Positions 1 to 8,140 of a stretch of DNA of 14,987 nt are shown here, piece by piece (position 1 is the stretch's first letter; each line of letters begins with the position of its first letter). The DNA is taken from assembly GCA_027596945.1 (NCBI GenBank), contig JADGJH010000098.1, positions 11,702-26,688 of the forward strand, written 5' to 3'. Made by a program: the position numbers and the translations under genes. The notes under the pieces are model-generated. The model was not told the origin of the DNA, ran no database searches, and saw only the letters and a program-made list of their open reading frames with translations. The stretch comes from Physocladia obscura. Lineage: Eukaryota > Chytridiomycota > Chytridiomycetes > Chytridiales > Chytriomycetaceae.

Positions 1-926
1 TTTTTCATTTACTTTTTAGGCGCTTTTAACTTCCAATTTGGACAGGCGTAGATTCATACGAGACATTAGCTGAGTCACGCTATCTAAACCAAGACATCCA
101 TGGTTATTTACATCGGCATCATTCCATAATTTTTGAAGCCAAGTATTGACAGATCCAGGCATGAGTGAAGCGGGTATGGTCATTACAGGGGTATCAATGA
201 CAACAGACATGTTTGCCAAAAGCATGTGCAGACCAGACACCCAAATTGCACAGGTTTCCTTCGATGGCGCAACTGATTGTCAATATAATTATTAAAATAA
301 TAAATTTATAATAAAATTTTTTTTTAAAATTTAAAAAGAAATTATAAAGAGAAAAAGAGAAAGATGGAGAGAGATTAACCTAAATTTAGCATTTTATATT
401 TTCCATCGTCAGCAGTGTATATGATACTGAATGCGCGCTCTTCAAAATCTGGAAATTTTCCGTGTAATTCGAAAGCTTTCGTATTTTGACCAAGTCTGAT
501 TTCTCTGATGGAGTGCAAGTGAGCTGGTATAAATTAGCTAGAAGAAATGGCATTGTCACTGAGGACAAGGGACCGACCCGCTTTCGGCTTCTTTTTCTTT
601 TTAGAGTCCCAGATAAGCCCAAGGCTGACCGCGACGGCGGACGATTGTGATTGACTAGCGTCGGCAGGCCACAATCCGGCAACGCAGACACGCCGTTCTT
701 CGGGACGGCGAGCCTGCTTGGTGGGGTACTTGAGCATGAGGGTGCCACGCAAAGCCTGCAGCCCCAGCCCCAGCCGGTCCACGTGCATTTCGTGGTTGTC
801 GAGGTTTTCACCCGACTGTGGTACCAGTCCCGGTGACGGCGGTCGTTGCAGCCCGCGCAGGGGCAGGGCCAAGGTCAGATGCAAGCCCAAGTCTGTTTCC
901 GTTTCTGTTTCTGAATTGTGTTGCAT
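1..926 (-). CDS. Phosphoinositide-specific phospholipase C, N-terminal part (partial at left edge)
   Basis: Reading on the minus strand I join three exons: 926-560, 523-380 and 272 to about 31, with introns of 36 and 107 nt. They give about 251 residues. The first exon carries the start of a PLC-type PH domain (LRGTLMLKY, then IWDSKKKKKPK). The second continues it (HSIREIRLGQNTKAF, ERAFSIIYTADDGKYKMLNL). The third has the PH end (VAPSKETCAIWVSGL) and the start of the EF-hand region (WLQKLWNDADVNNHGCLG). This order is typical of eukaryotic PI-PLC, which hydrolyses PIP2 to IP3 and diacylglycerol; the catalytic X/Y and C2 domains would lie beyond the edge. ATG 926 is the first in-frame Met after a stop-free region lacking an earlier ATG. 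The third exon must splice near position 30 (GTTAAA donor), because the frame stops at 18-16. The EF loop lacks the usual acidic residue at position 12, so calcium binding there is doubtful. The 36-nt intron has an alternative donor giving 54 nt. Confidence 0.82.
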
Positions 927-1080
927 TTTTGCGCAATTCTGACACAAACCAGGTATTTTTGTCTGTGTCAACAAGGGTTAGAAGTAATAATAATACTCGA
1001 GGAAAATACTCGAAGAAACTACTTGAGGAGATACTTGCAGATACTGATCTTTTGGGACAGACTGACAGATATCTTTGAAG
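927..1080. promoter_or_regulatory. Upstream region of the PLC gene with degenerate tandem repeat
   Basis: This is the presumed promoter and 5' UTR of the minus-strand PLC gene. It contains an imperfect direct repeat at 995-1049 with units starting ACTCGAGGAAAAT, ACTCGAAGAAACT, ACTTGAGGAGAT and ACTTGCAGAT (13, 13, 12 and 10 nt). No TATA box or other core promoter element stands out. A regulatory role is inferred only from position. Confidence 0.3.
995..1049. repeat. Imperfect 10-13 nt tandem repeat, consensus ACTYGARGARAYT
   Basis: Four consecutive degraded units begin at 995, 1008, 1021 and 1033, followed by a fifth partial ACTGATC at 1043. The first two differ at only two or three positions; later ones shorten and diverge. 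The array lies about 70 nt upstream of the PLC start codon. Confidence 0.55.
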
Positions 1081-2657
1081 CAATATGTCTTGTTGTACTT
1101 GTCATATACATCAAACAGTACGTTGGCACATTATTTGGGCCTGCATTGAAAGGACAAAGTGCAAGAATGATCCCAAAGCCACAATTTGTATGTTAAGCTC
1201 TTGTTTCTTGAACATACAGATAGTGTCTGGCATTTAGAATCTGTAATGGGATCAAGGCGGGGGCATTCTGTGGAAATGCATATCTTGAATGCAAGTTTCC
1301 ATATTCATCATATCATTATTCAAATATGTTCAGCACATCAAAGCTCTATTCACTCTTTGCTCTGTGTTAAAATGTACTGTCTTGTGGTGGGAGTCATTTG
1401 CAAAATTTTTTGTTGGTAGTTTATTTTTATTCAAAAACTAATAAACCTTTAACTTATTGAAGAAGCATTGTTTGTGCTATTATATACATCGTTCACTTCA
1501 AAATTGTATAATTTAGCAAAAAATAATGTATAACCACATGTCGGTAGTTTCAAGAATCATTAAATAATGAACTTTTACAAAGATAGTTAATTTCAACATT
1601 CTTGATTTGAAGCTGTTGCAATCTCCGTTTATGACTGTGTATGATAAGGATTTTTAGCGAGAATTCCTTTTTTCTTTATTCTAGATTCTTCATTTTTTAA
1701 AATCCTCAATCACAAAAATTCCAAAAACAGTCTTTAAATAAATCTTGCATTTTCCTCCCCATACAAAGCTTTCTTGTATTAATCCAAAAGCTACCGCTTA
1801 ATGACGGAAATGGCAAGTCCACTGTTTTGTTCTTTACTTTTTAAGCAAATTGAGCAATTTCTTTCAATAAAGAGTGAATTCATCTTTCAATACAGCTTGA
1901 ATCTTTTCACTTTAACAGAAGCTTTTCATGCAAATCAGTCTTTTCAGTATGAAATCAGTAGCCAGTGCTTAATTAATGATTTGATTATCAGACTAAATAA
2001 TATTTTTTTAACACTTGTTGAAGGAATTAAATCATGAAAACTATTAATTGTAAGCATAATGCTATTTTATTAGATGCACAACTCAAATTAAGTGGAAAGT
2101 AATATAATAGGGCATTTGGGTGTGATGGAGAATTTTGAGAGATGTAAATCAATAAAGGGAAAGAATTCCACTGAAGATCATAAATGCAGATTGCAACAAC
2201 CCTTCAAAGTTTCATGATTGAATCCATAAAACTCCTACATGAACAAAGCAAAACTAGCAAAGAAAAGCAAGCTTCCAGCAACCCTAAAAAATGATAGGAA
2301 AATATTATATCCATATTTTTTTGTCTAAACAGGCTCATATATTCACCACATGTTCACAATAGCTCTGATTGTTTCAAATATAATCTAATTTTTTCTGAGA
2401 ATGCTTTTTTTTTGTGTATGGTTGTTGTTGCATTGCCAGTTGTACAAACAGCTCTGATCATATAAGGCCCTAACTGCAAATACAAAAGAGCCTTGTGGTT
2501 GCAAAGCAGATCATGTTTTCTGGTGTTGAATCCTTTGCCTGTGGATTTGCTTTAATGGTTAGTTACAAACTTATTGTTTATTTTCTAAGAATAGAACTTT
2601 CAAATAAAATGCTCAAATTTTAAACCATTTCTAATAATACTAAATTTTTTCTTGTTT
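1081..2657. other. AT-rich intergenic spacer, no gene recognised
   Basis: Both strands were read here. The open frames are short (under about 95 codons), rich in Phe, Ile, Leu and Asn as expected from AT-rich noise, and none shows a recognisable domain. There is no tRNA T-arm pattern and no obvious structured RNA. A 78-codon ATG frame at 1801-2037 on the plus strand is the cleanest, but I see nothing to support it as a gene. Confidence 0.5.
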
Positions 2658-3318
2658 GAATTTGTGAGACAAAGTTGGAACATTAAATTTCTCCATTCTT
2701 GAAAATAAATCCTTTAATCTAATTCAGTACTTCTAATATGTGTGTTCAGCTTGTATATTATATATTTATTCTTCTAAATCTAACATCTGGACTGTCTTAA
2801 TTTTAGATAAGTTCAAACTTTGTCCTGTAGTGGTGCAAACAAAGCGGGATGCACCATGGAGAAGCAAATTTAGTTAAAGCAGGCTTGGCTGAATGCGATT
2901 GAATATTGCAAGTCCATGCCACTTTTAGTTAATGTAAGATATGGTGGTAGCAAAGGATGGCTGCGTCATGAGGTATGGATCAACAGGATACAATGGGAGT
3001 TGTTAGATTTGTTAGATGTTCAAGGACAAAAGTTTCAAACCTGGTGACAGTGATGGCCAGTAGCAGCAGTGGAGGGCAGTATTTAGTGCTGTCTGTCAGT
3101 GTTTGGTTGTTGTGGGTATGGGTCTGTGTGGGAAGTGTTAAATATAATGAATTATATTTAGATATACAAACTGAATGCATAATATTAAATGTTAAACAAA
3201 ATAGTTTATATGTTATTAGTGTAATTGGAAGAAAATTATTTATTTGACAGGCACATGATCAAGTAATTGTGCAACGAAAATGGACGAATTTTAACTTCCA
3301 ACTTTGTCTCATAAATTC
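2658..3318. mobile_element. Candidate non-autonomous element bounded by imperfect terminal inverted repeats
   Basis: The plus-strand sequence at 2658-2695 and the reverse complement of 3281-3318 match at 32 of 38 positions by my count. Both contain the identical 16-nt core TGAGACAAAGTTGGAA preceded by GAATTT. The two arms point inward and enclose 661 bp in total. Inside there is no transposase-like reading frame; frames are at most about 90 codons. This arrangement fits a MITE or a decayed DNA transposon. I could not find a convincing target-site duplication outside the arms, so the true ends may differ, and a chance or older duplicated inverted repeat is not excluded. Confidence 0.45.
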
Positions 3319-3341
3319 GAATCAGAAATTAAATTAATATA

Positions 3342-3449
3342 GAATAGTTTACATGAGGCACAAGAATGGGGTTTTATTTAGTGTTCTATTTTCGGAATAA
3401 TAAACAACAAGTTTTACTAAAATTATCACAAGCCCCATGTAAACAATTC
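3342..3449. repeat. 108-bp fold-back with 18-nt inverted arms
   Basis: The arm at 3342-3359 (GAATAGTTTACATGAGGC) matches the reverse complement of 3432-3449 at 16 of 18 positions. The 72-nt loop is AT-rich. It begins 24 nt beyond the right end of the larger inverted-repeat segment, so the two may share an origin. It could be a small fold-back element or a hairpin in a transcript; nothing in the sequence decides. Confidence 0.5.
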
Positions 3450-4441
3450 GAACGGAGTCCGCAGGCGCAGGATTCAACAGAATTGGGGTGATGGATCTTA
3501 TTCATTCTTTTTATGTTAGCTCTGTGATAAAAGTGTGTTACTTTGGCAGAAATCATTATGGGCCATTATCGTCCATTGCATGTATTTTTGCCAAATTCAA
3601 AAGTTTTGACAGAAAGAAAAAAAAAAATTTGATATTAGTTGTAAATGAAAGAATTTACAGAAAGTATATTATTTATAAAAATGCCTTTCAATTTTCTGCT
3701 GAAGAAGGACAAAGTGGGACTGTACATCAAACACTGTTACATTGGGTTCATAGACTCGAGGATGAATACAGTTTGTGAGGACATTGAATGAGAGCTTCAA
3801 CATGGAATTCCAAAAATGGTTCCATTGATATGCATATAATTAACTACCTGCTGGTGCATTTACTCAACTTGATATCTTTACCAGATATCTCAAATTAAAT
3901 CCTCATCAACACTGAAACTTAAACATCTTAATTGTCTGTTTGAATTCACCTGTTTTTGAAAAATGGGAATTTAAGATCTAGTGGTAACCTTACAATAAAA
4001 CCGTATGCAAAATTTAATTTGTCTGCACTCTACTTTTGCTTTACCACTTTTTTATTTTATCTATTGCTAATTCTGAGCAAAAATTTTATTATGAGCACAC
4101 AAAATTTTTCTTGTTGGTTTGAAAGGTTTTCAGCCATTATTTCGCGGAAATACTTAGCCAAGAAACATTTGTGATTCTAAGCCTGGTGGTGCTGATTGTA
4201 CTTGAATTAACATTTTAATTCATGCTACACTTTCAAGGGCCAACTGTGTTTTACGATAGTACAGTGATTGATTTCACTGCTATTGTTGGACCACTTCATT
4301 CATTGTCACTGTCATAGAGCCCCCAACACTACTAATTCCAATTTGACTCTTGAAACGAAACGAAGAAAAAAACAAATCAGGCTTGGTTTGTGGTGACGTC
4401 TTCTCCATTATACTTAAAGATTCATTGTTAACTGCCGTTGA
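3450..4441. other. Spacer without a supported gene
   Basis: The longest plus-strand frames here (3488-3778 and 3956-4174) start with ATG but are AT-driven in composition and match no domain I know. Short palindromes occur, for example GAATTA...TAATTC near 4205-4221 and CAGTGA...TCACTG near 4261-4278, without further context. Confidence 0.45.
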
Positions 4442-4563
4442 CAACCACTAGTTCTGTCCAAAGTTGAAGATATCATCATCGCTATGAATGAAATCAAGAT
4501 GACCAAAACACAAGGGCTAGTGATGTAGCTTGTAGAGTTCCACTTGAACACATCACCTTTCAG
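4442..4563 (+). pseudogene. Fossil fragment resembling LINE-type reverse transcriptase (N-terminal RT block)
   Basis: One plus-strand frame reads QPLVLSKVEDIIIAMNEIK, then MTKTQGLVM, a TAG stop at about 4528, then LVEFHLNTSPF. In non-LTR retrotransposons the start of the RT domain has a pattern like VxxAIxxMKxxKxPGLDGLPVEFY. The spacing of the lysines, the G-L, and the V-E-F-(Y/H) is the same here, with the stop lying inside the D-G-L-P positions. The frame is closed upstream by a TGA and no further RT blocks follow before the LEA_2-like gene's 3' end, so this would be a short, dead remnant. The match is short and made by eye; chance similarity remains possible. Confidence 0.4.
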
Positions 4564-4615
4564 GGGGATATGTGTAGTCACCAGAAAATATTGTCACAAG
4601 ACAATTTGTAACAAC

Positions 4616-4645
4616 TTTATTTGATTATCCCAATGTAACTTTATT
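4616..4645 (-). terminator. Polyadenylation signals of the LEA_2-like gene
   Basis: Two AATAAA hexamers on the minus strand (at 4645-4640 and 4621-4616) lie 18 and 42 nt past the stop codon. Both sit in a repeated AACTTTATTT context (plus strand). Confidence 0.6.
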
Positions 4646-4662
4646 TATGATAATTTTACTCT

Positions 4663-5973
4663 TTAACTACTACCAAAAACAGACTGGGCTGCAGTAATAA
4701 TCGATTCACCATTCTCAACAGCGGTGACCACAGAAGCAATTTGAGCTTCAGTGAATGGACAGGTGAAATGCATAATACCGTTAAGCGCCGGATTGAAGCC
4801 AAGGTTTTTCAAAATCGAAATCACAGTTGTCGCAGTGTAAGAAAACTGGAGTGGTCGTTGCTTCGAATTTCTATCAGTAATTCCACACGCACTAGCAATT
4901 TCATTGACACCAGGATCAAGAAGAAGGCCAAGTTTTGGATCCGGACTGTAGCTGAACTCAAAAGTCATTGAATAGTTGACGCTATTTTGAGCGGGGAATG
5001 TGATTGCACCGTAATTAGCAGTACCGATTTGAGGAGACAAACTGCCAGTATAAGATGAACTACGGTTTGCTGGCAACGGCACCAAATCGAGGAGAGAGTT
5101 AAATCCTGTGAGAGGAGTAGTAAGAAGAGCATTTCCAACATATGTAGTGTTGACGTCCAGATCCGCAATCAGGGAAATTGATTCCACTTTAAAGTCATAG
5201 CGGTTTGGATTTGTTGTTTCCAGGGCTAAGGTGAGATTGAGTTTAATATTGAGAGTGTTGTAGTCAGGATCAGCTTCGTTGGCAACAGAGAAGGAAAATG
5301 GCGAGGAAATGAATGCGGAGAAAACTTTTACTTGTGGATATCTAATTTTTTTTTCAAGAAATGAAAAGTGAAATGAAAAACATTAATCAAAGACACTAAT
5401 GAATGAGAGATGAATTACGTACTGTGGGAAGAACAGATAGGCAAGAACGCCCAGAATAACCAACACGACAAAAGTGATGCCAAGACAAATGTACCGACGC
5501 TTCTTGTCTTTTGGCACACAGCAGCACAAATAACGAGAGAACCTGTTAGGGTTCTTTTGTTTTTTCCCCTCCAACGAGTCTTCGTAGTAGTCATCATATT
5601 CAGATTTTGCACCTGATTCGTATGCGCTTTCTTGTTCTTGGTCTTGATCCCAATCTATGGGACGTCGAGTGTTCGGCGCATGGCTTGGCGGCGGATACGC
5701 AGGAGGAGCGGGCAAATTGGTGTTCGTGTACATATCGTAGTTGTTACCATTGTTATCGTAGTTGTTGCCATTGTAGTTGTAGTTGTTGTAGTATGGATCT
5801 GGGGCATAACCGTTGGGTTGTTGCTGCTGGTCGGTTTTGTTATCTCCCTGTCTACTGGTGCTTTTGCCAAACACTGGCTGTGACTGATCGTAACCATTAT
5901 CGTCATCGAATCGACGCTCTGTCGGCGAGGCACGCCGGTTTCTTGAAGCTGAACGGGCATTTAGAGAGGACAT
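4663..5973 (-). CDS. Single-pass membrane protein with LEA_2-like extracytoplasmic domain
   Basis: Two exons, 5973-5423 and 5341-4663, joined across an 81-nt GTACGT...TTAG intron, give 409 residues. The junction restores LFFPQYPQVKVFS. The N-terminal 145 residues are low complexity: Arg/Ser-rich, then Gln/Asn/Tyr-rich with NYNGNNYDNNGNN, then Pro/Tyr-rich and acidic, and probably disordered in the cytoplasm. A basic juxtamembrane stretch with three adjacent cysteines (about 150-152, a plausible palmitoylation site) precedes one hydrophobic helix at about 162-182. After it comes a beta-rich region with an NPN motif at 228-230 (LALETTNPNRYDF) and N-glycosylation sequons, as in LEA_2/LEA14-like domains. 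Similar basic-Cys-TM-LEA_2 proteins occur in fungi; in plants the fold is tied to desiccation and NDR1/HIN1-like membrane proteins. The molecular role here is unknown. The start is the first ATG, 107 nt from the upstream gene's stop. Confidence 0.8.
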
Positions 5974-6064
5974 GTTGCTTCCAATTCTTGGCTCAAAAAT
6001 TTTTTATTAAATGTAATCGCGGAAGGAAAACAAAGAGGCGCCCGAAAAAAAATTTTTTTTACTC

Positions 6065-6070
6065 TTTATT
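6065..6070 (-). terminator. AATAAA signal behind the methyltransferase gene
   Basis: An AATAAA on the minus strand lies 11 nt past the TAG stop at 6081; another at 6008-6003 is only 30 nt before the next start codon. The two genes are so close that the 3' UTR of one nearly touches the 5' UTR of the other. Confidence 0.45.
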
Positions 6071-6080
6071 TGTTAATCAT

Positions 6081-7367
6081 CTATTTTTTTACTTGGAAAT
6101 ATAATGCACGGCTCTGCATAAAAGACTTGTGGAATGTCCATTCAGAATAACAATTTTGGACAAGTTCACGATACTCGTCTCTTGTTATTCCCATCGCTTT
6201 GTGTAAGAAATCTTCCATGCCAAGATACAAGGCTTTCGCATCAGCACCTTTTTTTGTTTTTTATTAAAAAAAAAATTAAAAAAAGTGGGGGAAGAACTTA
6301 CCAAACAGAATACCCATTTTTGATCCCCAATTAAGCGACAAATGAACAGTTTGGAATTCTTGATTCTGGACATGTTCACCAACTTGTTTGACATACCACG
6401 GTAAATTCGTCGCAGTGTACCCATCCAAACCACGACGATGAAAGGCATCAAATAATGCAGTCGCCAAAGTTTGCGAATACGGACCAGCATTGTAAACAAT
6501 TCCGTCGCCTTCAATAAGCTCAATCCACCCCCCTGGTTTTGTAACACGAACAAGTTCTCTAATTGCGTCAGGAAATTTAGCGCGTGGCATTCCGCCCACG
6601 AGGAAACGCTGGTGCACAAAATCAAATGTGCTGTCCTCAACTAATAAAGAAAATAGAAAAAAACAGCCTCTTAGAATGAATTGAAAAAGCAAAAAAGAAA
6701 CTCACAAGGAAGTGTCTCCAAAACATTTCCAAATTGAAGAGTAATTCCATCTGGCGATGTTCCTTCAACTAACGCTCTGGAAATATCGACACCGTGGTAT
6801 TCTGCCAGGGGGTTCTCCCTTTTGACGCATTTCAACCAAAAGCCTTTAGCACATCCGACATCCAAAACTTTTCCACCCGTCTCTTTCAAAAGTGTTTTTG
6901 CTGCTGGACAGACAATATCCCTAATTTTTCCCAAGTGTAATTATTCATCAACAAAAAAAAAGCTCCCCCAAAAAGAAAAAGTAAGGTTAATAGTGTACAA
7001 ACCCTTTGAACGCAGCCCGCATGACATAATGTTGCATTTCAAGTCGATCTTGTTCATTCACGTCGTTTGGCAACACATAATCACTATTTTCCAAAGTATG
7101 GTATTCTCTCATTTCAGGTTCCCAAGAGGCTGGATTATTGGGGTTCCACTGTTTCGCTTCCGCTGTGTTAATGAATGCAGCCCTGACTGTAGTATTCTTG
7201 GACAATGTAGGGCTTTTCGAGTTGATTGGGCTGTTATTGTTGCTGTTGCTGCTATTCGTGACAGCGATGGAGATTTTTGCAACAGGTTCAGCTGTTGCCG
7301 GTTGCGCATTGCTTAGTGGCTCTTCAGTCAAACGGCTGTTGATGATTTTGGATTGACGATGTCCCAT
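6081..7367 (-). CDS. Class I SAM-dependent methyltransferase, LaeA-like fungal type
   Basis: Four exons (7367-7003, 6920-6706, 6640-6302, 6247-6081) with introns of 82, 65 and 54 nt yield 361 residues. All junctions keep phase and restore conserved text, for example LETLPFEDSTFDFVHQRFL. Residues 1-75 are Ser/Asn-rich and probably disordered. Then follow a block typical of fungal LaeA-like methyltransferases (YVLPNDVNEQDRLEMQHYV), SAM motif I VLDVGCAKG at about 140-148, the acidic ribose-binding position in YHGVDIS near 167, the F-DFVHQR block near 200, and VRVTKPGGWIELIEGDG. The catalytic fold looks complete. The glycine loop has AKG where GTG is usual. The substrate cannot be told; LaeA-type proteins are often linked to regulation of secondary metabolism, but no such gene cluster is visible. 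The protein begins MGHRQSK, a good N-myristoylation sequence. ATG 7367 is the first in-frame Met. Confidence 0.88.
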
Positions 7368-8140
7368 TTTTTTGCTGTTTGTTATCACTTTTTTTTAGTT
7401 TTCTTCTTTCTTTTCTCTGTGAACACATGACCGAAGTCGTTCTGTTTGTCTGGGATGCAGGAAACATCGGATTATGTTCCAATAAAAGCCTAAACGGTAT
7501 CCGATCTACTGAAAGCCCAAGTTTTGCCGATTTCCAACTTTCTTACCTGGTAACTTACCCTATTTCCCGTCAAATTAAAATAAACCTTCTTTTCTGTCAA
7601 ATCGGAAACTGCTTTTTTTTCTCCCCCTTTTCTGTAGATTTAAATAGATGAATTTTTTTAGCACAAAAAGATGAGACGTGCAATATAGAATCTGAAGAGA
7701 ATCGATTTGAAAATTTTCCAAATTTACCGATATGAAGATTGATGACAAACCGGCAGAAGTAAACAAAATAACTCTTTTCATTGCAATTTATTACAATGAA
7801 AAACTGTCAATTTTATTTCAAAAATATTTACGCTTTTGATTAGATTTTGTTGAGAAGCGCTGACGGGAGTGTGGCAGACGCAGGAGCAGGGCATTGAGGA
7901 GTCAGTCGGTTGAGGACAAACGATGGAACAGATTTCAAGGAGGAAAAAGAATTGTTTTTTTTTTGGAATAGAACAGAGTTAAAAAGTGATACACAGTCAC
8001 ATTCCAGCACATTTCTTTCAAGGTTAGCAAAAAAGTTCTTTCTTTTTGCCTTGAAAAGAAAAAAATTAATTTGAAAAAAAAATGTAGCATTTTCATGCTT
8101 CTTTATCTGAAAAGAAATAATCAGCAAAACAGTTATTTGT
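7368..8140. other. Spacer: methyltransferase promoter and acetyltransferase 3' UTR
   Basis: Seen here are two AATAAA signals on the minus strand (7817-7812 and 7792-7787) and a perfect hairpin at 7775-7802. A minus-strand open frame ending at 7840 (about 100 codons) has an AT-driven first half and no splice acceptor that would join it to the acetyltransferase, so I do not call it a gene. No core promoter element stands out upstream of 7367. Confidence 0.45.
7775..7802. repeat. Perfect 9-bp hairpin TTTTCATTG / CAATGAAAA at the acetyltransferase 3' end
   Basis: The arms 7775-7783 and 7794-7802 are exact reverse complements with a 10-nt loop that contains the AATAAA signal of the minus strand. 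If transcribed, the polyadenylation signal would sit in the loop of the stem. Confidence 0.55.

Noticed and set aside
1801..2037. 78-codon ATG frame on the plus strand in the spacer
   Set aside because: AT-rich codon content expected by chance, no domain and no flanking gene signals.
2831..2854. Hairpin GGTGCA...TGCACC considered as a structured RNA or tRNA arm
   Set aside because: Only a 6-bp stem with no further arms, T-loop or flanking structure.
3488..3778. 96-codon plus-strand frame whose end (SAEEGQSGTVHQTLLHWVHRLEDEYSL region) looks less random
   Set aside because: No family recognised, and the first two thirds are AT noise with a poly-Lys stretch; not enough to call a gene.
4180..4320. 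Possible degraded LINE endonuclease text upstream of the RT-like fragment
   Set aside because: Needs frame changes and two or more stops, and the distance to the RT block is too short for an ordinary element; similarity too weak to claim.
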